From positions 1 to 8,956 of the forward strand of contig CADEEU010000137.1 in the NCBI GenBank assembly GCA_902826385.1: a stretch of DNA of 8,956 nucleotides. The letters run 5' to 3'. The notes below the pieces were generated by a model. The model did not search any database, was not told where the DNA came from, and saw only the letters and a list, made by a program, of their open reading frames with translations. Below, one piece after another: positions 5,404-8,956 of this stretch (the first letter of the stretch is position 1; each line of letters opens with the position of its first letter). A program made the translations under genes and the position numbers. Source of the DNA: an uncultured Acidobacteriota bacterium (GTDB lineage Bacteria; Acidobacteriota; Blastocatellia; Pyrinomonadales; Pyrinomonadaceae).

Positions 5404-5424
5404 CTGGCTCCAGAAGCAAGTCAA
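5396..5424 (-). promoter_or_regulatory. Promoter of the ArsR gene
   Basis: On the minus strand, TTGACT (5424-5419) and TATATG (5401-5396) are 17 bp apart. The -10 overlaps the plus-strand -10. Transcription would begin around 5389, inside the operator and only about 9 bases before the ATG. Confidence 0.6.
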
Positions 5425-5437
5425 AACGGAGAATGAT

Positions 5438-5929
5438 ATGGAACTCAAATTTCAAGTACAGACAAAAATACAAAAACCAGTGGCCGAGGTTTTCGACGCG
5501 GTTTTCAATCCGCAAAAATTGAGTGGCTATTTCACGAATGGCGGAGCGAGTGCTCCGCTGGATGAAGGTACGACGGTCGAATGGGCGTTTGCCGACAATC
5601 CGGGCGACGAAAAGCTGAAGTTTCCGGTGGAAGTTAAGCAGGTTATTCCAAACGAGTTGATCGTCCTCGGTTGGGAAGGAGCGAAAGGGTTAGACACGCG
5701 AGTAGAGATGCAGTTCGAGGCCGACGGCAATGACACCATCGTCCGTATCGCGGAAACAGGCTGGCGAGAAACCCAGGACGACCTCAACAGCTCATATCTA
5801 AACTGCTTCGGCTGGGGGCAGATGCTCTGTTGCCTCAAGGCTTACACCGAATACGGGATCGATCTGCGAAAAGGAGCTTATGAAGGACTATACAAAGCAT
5901 CTGACCACCACGGGACGGCGACGGCTTAA
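5438..5929 (+). CDS. SRPBCC/AHSA1-domain protein
   Basis: A 163-residue cytoplasmic protein (no signal peptide) with one START-like SRPBCC fold of the AHSA1 group, named after the Hsp90 activator Aha1. Typical features are the opening strand and helix 'FQVQTKIQKPVAEVFDAVFNPQKLSGYF' (residues 5-32), an EWAF strand, the 'LIVLGWEG' strand, and 'VRIAETGW' before a long C-terminal helix. Such folds form a hydrophobic cavity for a small ligand. The ligand here is unknown and the name does not imply Hsp90 activity. GGAGA (5428-5432) precedes the ATG. The adjacent divergent ArsR gene is its classical partner and its likely repressor. No strong terminator follows, only a hairpin without a T-tract. Confidence 0.88.
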   Translation: MELKFQVQTKIQKPVAEVFDAVFNPQKLSGYFTNGGASAPLDEGTTVEWAFADNPGDEKLKFPVEVKQVIPNELIVLGWEGAKGLDTRVEMQFEADGNDTIVRIAETGWRETQDDLNSSYLNCFGWGQMLCCLKAYTEYGIDLRKGAYEGLYKASDHHGTATA

Positions 5930-5932
5930 AGC

Positions 5933-5996
5933 TCAGAGTTCAAGTTTTAGCTGGCCCTAATGCAACGGTGGGAGCAAGCCAAAGCTTGAACTCTGA
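5933..5996. repeat. 20-bp-stem hairpin upstream of nadB
   Basis: The arms 5933-5952 and 5977-5996 pair with one mismatch and one wobble; the outer 12 bp (TCAGAGTTCAAG) are perfect. It lacks a T-tract. It begins 4 bp after the SRPBCC stop and ends 24 bp before nadB. It could be a REP-like element or an mRNA structure at the nadB leader. Confidence 0.65.
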
Positions 5997-6020
5997 ACGG
6001 GCTGTGATACATTTCTCCTA

Positions 6021-7607
6021 ATGGCCCTGGAAACGGACTTTATCGTCATTGGGAGCGGCGTCGCGGGGTTGCGGGCCTCGATCGCGTTGGCTGAATCGGG
6101 CGGCCGCGTTACCGTGCTGACCAAAGATAAGGCGAGCGAATCCAATACGGAATACGCCCAGGGCGGTGTTGCCGTTGTGTTGGCCGAGGACGATAATCCC
6201 GAGCTTCACGAAGAAGATACGCTGGTCGCCGGTGCCGGACTTTGCGATCCAGAGGCGGTCGAGACGCTCGTAAACGACGGGACGAAGTACATCAAGCAGC
6301 TGATCGTCTGGGGAATCGAGTTTGATAAAGAAGGCGACAAGCTGTTGATGGGACAGGAAGCCGCTCACTCACGGCGGCGGATACTTCACGCTCACGGCGA
6401 CTCGACCGGCGCCGAGTTTGTCCGGTCTCTGATGGCCCGGGCGGCGGCCGAAAAACGCATCAATCTCACGCCGTTTGCCAACACCGAAAGCCTGATAATT
6501 TCCGAAGGCCGCTGTGTCGGCGTGCGCTTCCTCGACCCTGTTTTGCGGGGGCCGCGTGAGATTTTTGCGAAGGCAGTGATCATGTGCACGGGCGGTGCGG
6601 GGCAGCTTTATCAGCACACGACGAACCCGCCGGTCGCGACTGGTGACGGCATGGCGATGGCTTATTTTGCGGGCGCAGAGATGGCGGATATGGAATTCGT
6701 GCAGTTTCATCCGACCGCGCTCAGTCTTGAAAACGCGCCGCGTTTTTTGTTGACCGAGGCAATGCGCGGCGAAGGCGGGATCTTGAGAAACAAATACGGC
6801 GAGCGTTTTATGCCGAACTATGACGAGCGTTTTGAGCTGGCACCGCGCGATATCGTTTCGCGGTCGATAGTCGCGGAAATGCGCCGTACCGGAACGCGCG
6901 AAGTTTACCTGGACATGACCTCGAAGGACGAGGAATTTCTAAAGCATCGCTTCCCGAAGATCTACGAAACCTGCAAGGCGTTCGGCCTGAATATCGCTAC
7001 CGACATGCTGCCCGTTTCGCCCGCGTCGCATTACTGCATGGGCGGCATCCGCACCGATCTGCAAGGGCGTTCGTCGGTGGCCGGCCTTTATGCGGCGGGC
7101 GAGGTAACCTGCACCGGAGTTCATGGAGCCAATCGGTTGGCTTCGAACTCGCTGCTCGAAGGCCTGGTTTTCGGGGCCAGAGCGGGCGAAGCGGCGGCCG
7201 GTGATAGACCCAAGTCTCAAGTCCCAAGTCCCAGGTCGAAAGACCAAAGCGAAAGGTCCGATTCTCGATCTGCCGTAATATCCACGGCTGTCAAAAAGCG
7301 TGTAAAACGTGTGATGTGGGAACGGGTTGGGATACTGCGCGACCGCGATTCGCTGGTCAGGGCCATTCGGGAATTTGAGCAGATTTCGGCATCGAACCTC
7401 GGCACTTCTTCGCGAAATTTCGTTACGCTCGCGTTGCTGGTTTCAAAGGCGGCCTTGTGGCGTGAAGAGTCACGCGGCGGTCATTACAGGACTGATTTTC
7501 CCGACCAGGCAGAAGACTGGCGTGTGCATTCGGTGCAGAGAATAGGCGAATCGATCTCCTCAGCCAGCCGCATCGATCCCGACAGTGCGTCCGCGGCCCG
7601 AACGTGA
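6021..7607 (+). CDS. nadB: L-aspartate oxidase
   Basis: This FAD enzyme oxidises L-aspartate to iminoaspartate, which NadA condenses with dihydroxyacetone phosphate to quinolinate in de novo NAD synthesis. Length (528) is normal. The dinucleotide-binding motif is IGSGVAG (10-16), followed by SNTEYAQGG (41-49) and HAHGDSTGAE (123-132). Active-site segments include QFHPTAL (228-234), APRDIVSRSI (274-283), SHYCMGGI (336-343), and GVHGANRLASNSLLEGLVFG (366-385). ESRGGHYRTDFP (483-494) closes the C-terminal helical domain. SNTEYAQGG, GVHGANRL and SRGGHYRTDFP favour NadB over SdhA/FrdA. Residues 395-411, between the two domains, are a hydrophilic stretch encoded by a heptanucleotide repeat. No Shine-Dalgarno precedes the ATG, and no nadA or nadC is in view. 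Confidence 0.95.
   Translation: MALETDFIVIGSGVAGLRASIALAESGGRVTVLTKDKASESNTEYAQGGVAVVLAEDDNPELHEEDTLVAGAGLCDPEAVETLVNDGTKYIKQLIVWGIEFDKEGDKLLMGQEAAHSRRRILHAHGDSTGAEFVRSLMARAAAEKRINLTPFANTESLIISEGRCVGVRFLDPVLRGPREIFAKAVIMCTGGAGQLYQHTTNPPVATGDGMAMAYFAGAEMADMEFVQFHPTALSLENAPRFLLTEAMRGEGGILRNKYGERFMPNYDERFELAPRDIVSRSIVAEMRRTGTREVYLDMTSKDEEFLKHRFPKIYETCKAFGLNIATDMLPVSPASHYCMGGIRTDLQGRSSVAGLYAAGEVTCTGVHGANRLASNSLLEGLVFGARAGEAAAGDRPKSQVPSPRSKDQSERSDSRSAVISTAVKKRVKRVMWERVGILRDRDSLVRAIREFEQISASNLGTSSRNFVTLALLVSKAALWREESRGGHYRTDFPDQAEDWRVHSVQRIGESISSASRIDPDSASAART
7209..7236 (+). repeat. Four tandem 7-bp repeats inside nadB
   Basis: Units CCCAAGT, CTCAAGT, CCCAAGT and CCCAGGT encode part of the linker PKSQVPSPR before the C-terminal domain. 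The unit is not a multiple of three, so gain or loss of one copy would shift the frame. A GGTC-GAAA-GACC mini-hairpin follows at 7234-7245. Confidence 0.85.
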
Positions 7608-7621
7608 AGAGGCATCATTCG

Positions 7622-7710
7622 TCCATTTTTTTCTTCCTCTTCATCTTCTTCCGCGGTTTGGATTTAAAGCTAACAACGCAAGGAGATGAATAAGAGGAAA
7701 AAGAAGGAAA
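7622..7710. repeat. Pyrimidine/purine inverted-repeat element downstream of nadB
   Basis: A pyrimidine-rich arm (about 7626-7652) is followed by a purine-rich arm (about 7681-7710). CCTCTT/AAGAGG and TCATCT/AGATGA pair imperfectly. It shares AATAAGAGGAAAAAG (7689-7703) and a CTTC..GGTTT..GGAT block with the element after aroA. The 205-bp gap between nadB and the ligase holds this element and a promoter but no gene. Confidence 0.55.
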
Positions 7711-7734
7711 AGAAATCCGGGCGGATGCGGAGTT

Positions 7735-7764
7735 CTGACAAAAGCGGCTTGATTGAGTTATACT
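7735..7764 (+). promoter_or_regulatory. Candidate promoter of the acyl-CoA ligase gene
   Basis: CTGACA (7735-7740, 5/6) and TATACT (7759-7764, 5/6) are separated by 18 bp, placing a start near 7771 and leaving a leader of about 42 bases. No operator is obvious. Confidence 0.45.
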
Positions 7765-7812
7765 TTCGCCAAATCACATACCTAATTTCCCTATAAGGGT
7801 TAACACAATTCT

Positions 7813-8956
7813 ATGTCTTCGAATGCTACAACTCTGAACCTGGCGTCTATCGTTACGCATCACGCACGGCTGGCCCCGCAGAAAGAGGCGATTGTTTGGA
7901 ACGACGTGCGTCTTACATATGGACAGCTCGACGCGATGTCGAACAAGGTCGCCAACGCGCTTGTTCAGATGGGCATCGGCCAGGGCGATAAGGTGGCGTT
8001 GAACTGCCCGAATTTGCCGTATTTCCCGATAGTTTATTACGGAATAATGAAGGCCGGTGCGGTCGTGATACCGACCTGCGTGCTGTTTACGCCGCGTGAG
8101 ATCGCGTATCAGCTTCGCGATTCGGATGCCAAGGCGTTGTTCGCTTTTGAAGGAACGCCGGAGCTGCCGATCGGTGCTTCGTGCAAAGCGGCTTTTGACG
8201 AAGTCGATTCGTGCGAAAACCTTGTAATCTTACCGATGGAGCTGACCGCTCCGTCGCCGTTTCCAGAGCACAAAACATTGCCGCAGTTGATCGCTGCCCA
8301 GCCGGATACGTTCGATATGTTTCCGACCGCGCCCGACGACACTTGTGCCATTCTTTACACTTCGGGGACGACCGGTCAGCCGAAAGGCGCCGAGCTGACG
8401 CATCTCAATATCTGGTCGAATATCGTCACGACCTACAGCATCCATATGCCGATGCTCGATTTCACTGACGGCCAGCAGAAGACCGTGTTGATAACGCTGC
8501 CGCTTTTTCACACCACAGGTCAGACGGTGCAGATGAACACGAACATCTACGGTGGAAATCGCGTTGTCCTGCTGCCGAAATTCGACCCGAAATCGACGCT
8601 TGACACGATGGTTAAGGAAAAGGTCAATTTCTGGGTGGGCGTGCCGACGATGTACTGGGCATTGCTGAAATACGCTGACGAAACCGGTTATGACATCAGC
8701 CATGTGAAAGAGAATATGAAAGTCTGCACTTCGGGCGGAGCACCGATGCCGGTCGAGGTGATGAAGGAATTTCAGGAGCGGTTCGGCGTGCGTGTTATGG
8801 AAGGATACGGGCTGTCGGAGACATCACCGCTCGCGACATTCAATCATTTCGAGAAGCCTTCGCGGCCCGGGTACGTCGGCCAGCCGATATTTGGCGTCGA
8901 GGTTAAGTGTGTCGACGAAAACGACAACGAGGTGCCCCGCGGCGAACGCGGCGAAG
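7813..8956 (+). CDS. AMP-binding acyl-CoA ligase (FadD-like), partial at the 3' end
   Basis: The frame is open from ATG 7813 to the window edge: 381 full codons, N-terminus MSSNATTLNLASIVTHHARL. It belongs to the ANL adenylating superfamily, activating a carboxylate to an acyl-AMP and then, in this group, an acyl-CoA. The P-loop YTSGTTGQPKG (182-192) and the motif EGYGLSETSP (330-339, with Glu336 expected to bind Mg2+/ATP) are both intact. LPLFHTTGQ matches the fatty-acyl/4-coumarate CoA ligase substrate-site helix. The most likely product is a long- or medium-chain fatty-acid CoA ligase for lipid breakdown or incorporation, but the substrate cannot be read. The C-terminal hinge and lid domain with its catalytic Lys lie outside the window. 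A weak AAGGG about 14 bases upstream is the only ribosome binding candidate. Confidence 0.9.
   Translation, partial: MSSNATTLNLASIVTHHARLAPQKEAIVWNDVRLTYGQLDAMSNKVANALVQMGIGQGDKVALNCPNLPYFPIVYYGIMKAGAVVIPTCVLFTPREIAYQLRDSDAKALFAFEGTPELPIGASCKAAFDEVDSCENLVILPMELTAPSPFPEHKTLPQLIAAQPDTFDMFPTAPDDTCAILYTSGTTGQPKGAELTHLNIWSNIVTTYSIHMPMLDFTDGQQKTVLITLPLFHTTGQTVQMNTNIYGGNRVVLLPKFDPKSTLDTMVKEKVNFWVGVPTMYWALLKYADETGYDISHVKENMKVCTSGGAPMPVEVMKEFQERFGVRVMEGYGLSETSPLATFNHFEKPSRPGYVGQPIFGVEVKCVDENDNEVPRGERGE

Overview
The window comes from a bacterial chromosome of moderate GC. It carries housekeeping biosynthesis genes (aroA, aroK, nadB, an acyl-CoA ligase) separated by unusually repeat-rich intergenic DNA. 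The mixture of an RsbW/STAS pair, a GxxExxY protein, BON and LysM proteins and dispersed 9-bp 'ACAGGATNN' repeats resembles Acidobacteriota (Blastocatellia/Pyrinomonadaceae-like) genomes. That placement is an impression without any database comparison, so treat it as tentative. I saw no rRNA, tRNA or CRISPR array.

Left part (1-1860). The window opens in what looks like the last codons of a plus-strand gene built of ELVAIQK heptads. It faces a minus-strand block: a STAS anti-anti-sigma protein with a clear terminator, an RsbW-type anti-sigma kinase, and a small GxxExxY (PD-(D/E)XK-like) protein. The STAS/RsbW pair can form a partner-switching module, but no sigma factor is in view. The STAS-RsbW gap holds an imperfect palindromic element with ACAGGAT-containing ends. 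The GxxExxY gene is bracketed by 25-bp copies of the same repeat, two direct and one inverted.

Middle (1860-5060). aroA (EPSP synthase, class II-like) and aroK (shikimate kinase) run in the same direction and supply two shikimate-pathway steps. They are followed by a two-gene operon encoding a double-BON lipoprotein and a cytoplasmic BON-like/LysM protein. That operon ends at a strong hairpin terminator shared with the convergent gene.

Right part (5057-8956). An ArsR-type repressor and an AHSA1/SRPBCC protein are divergent. Their 57-bp intergenic region, with the first codons of the repressor, contains two face-to-face promoters and a single near-perfect palindrome lying across both. Next come nadB (L-aspartate oxidase, NAD biosynthesis), with a heptanucleotide repeat inside its reading frame, and the start of an AMP-binding acyl-CoA ligase cut by the window end. 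Related pyrimidine/purine inverted-repeat elements follow aroA and nadB.
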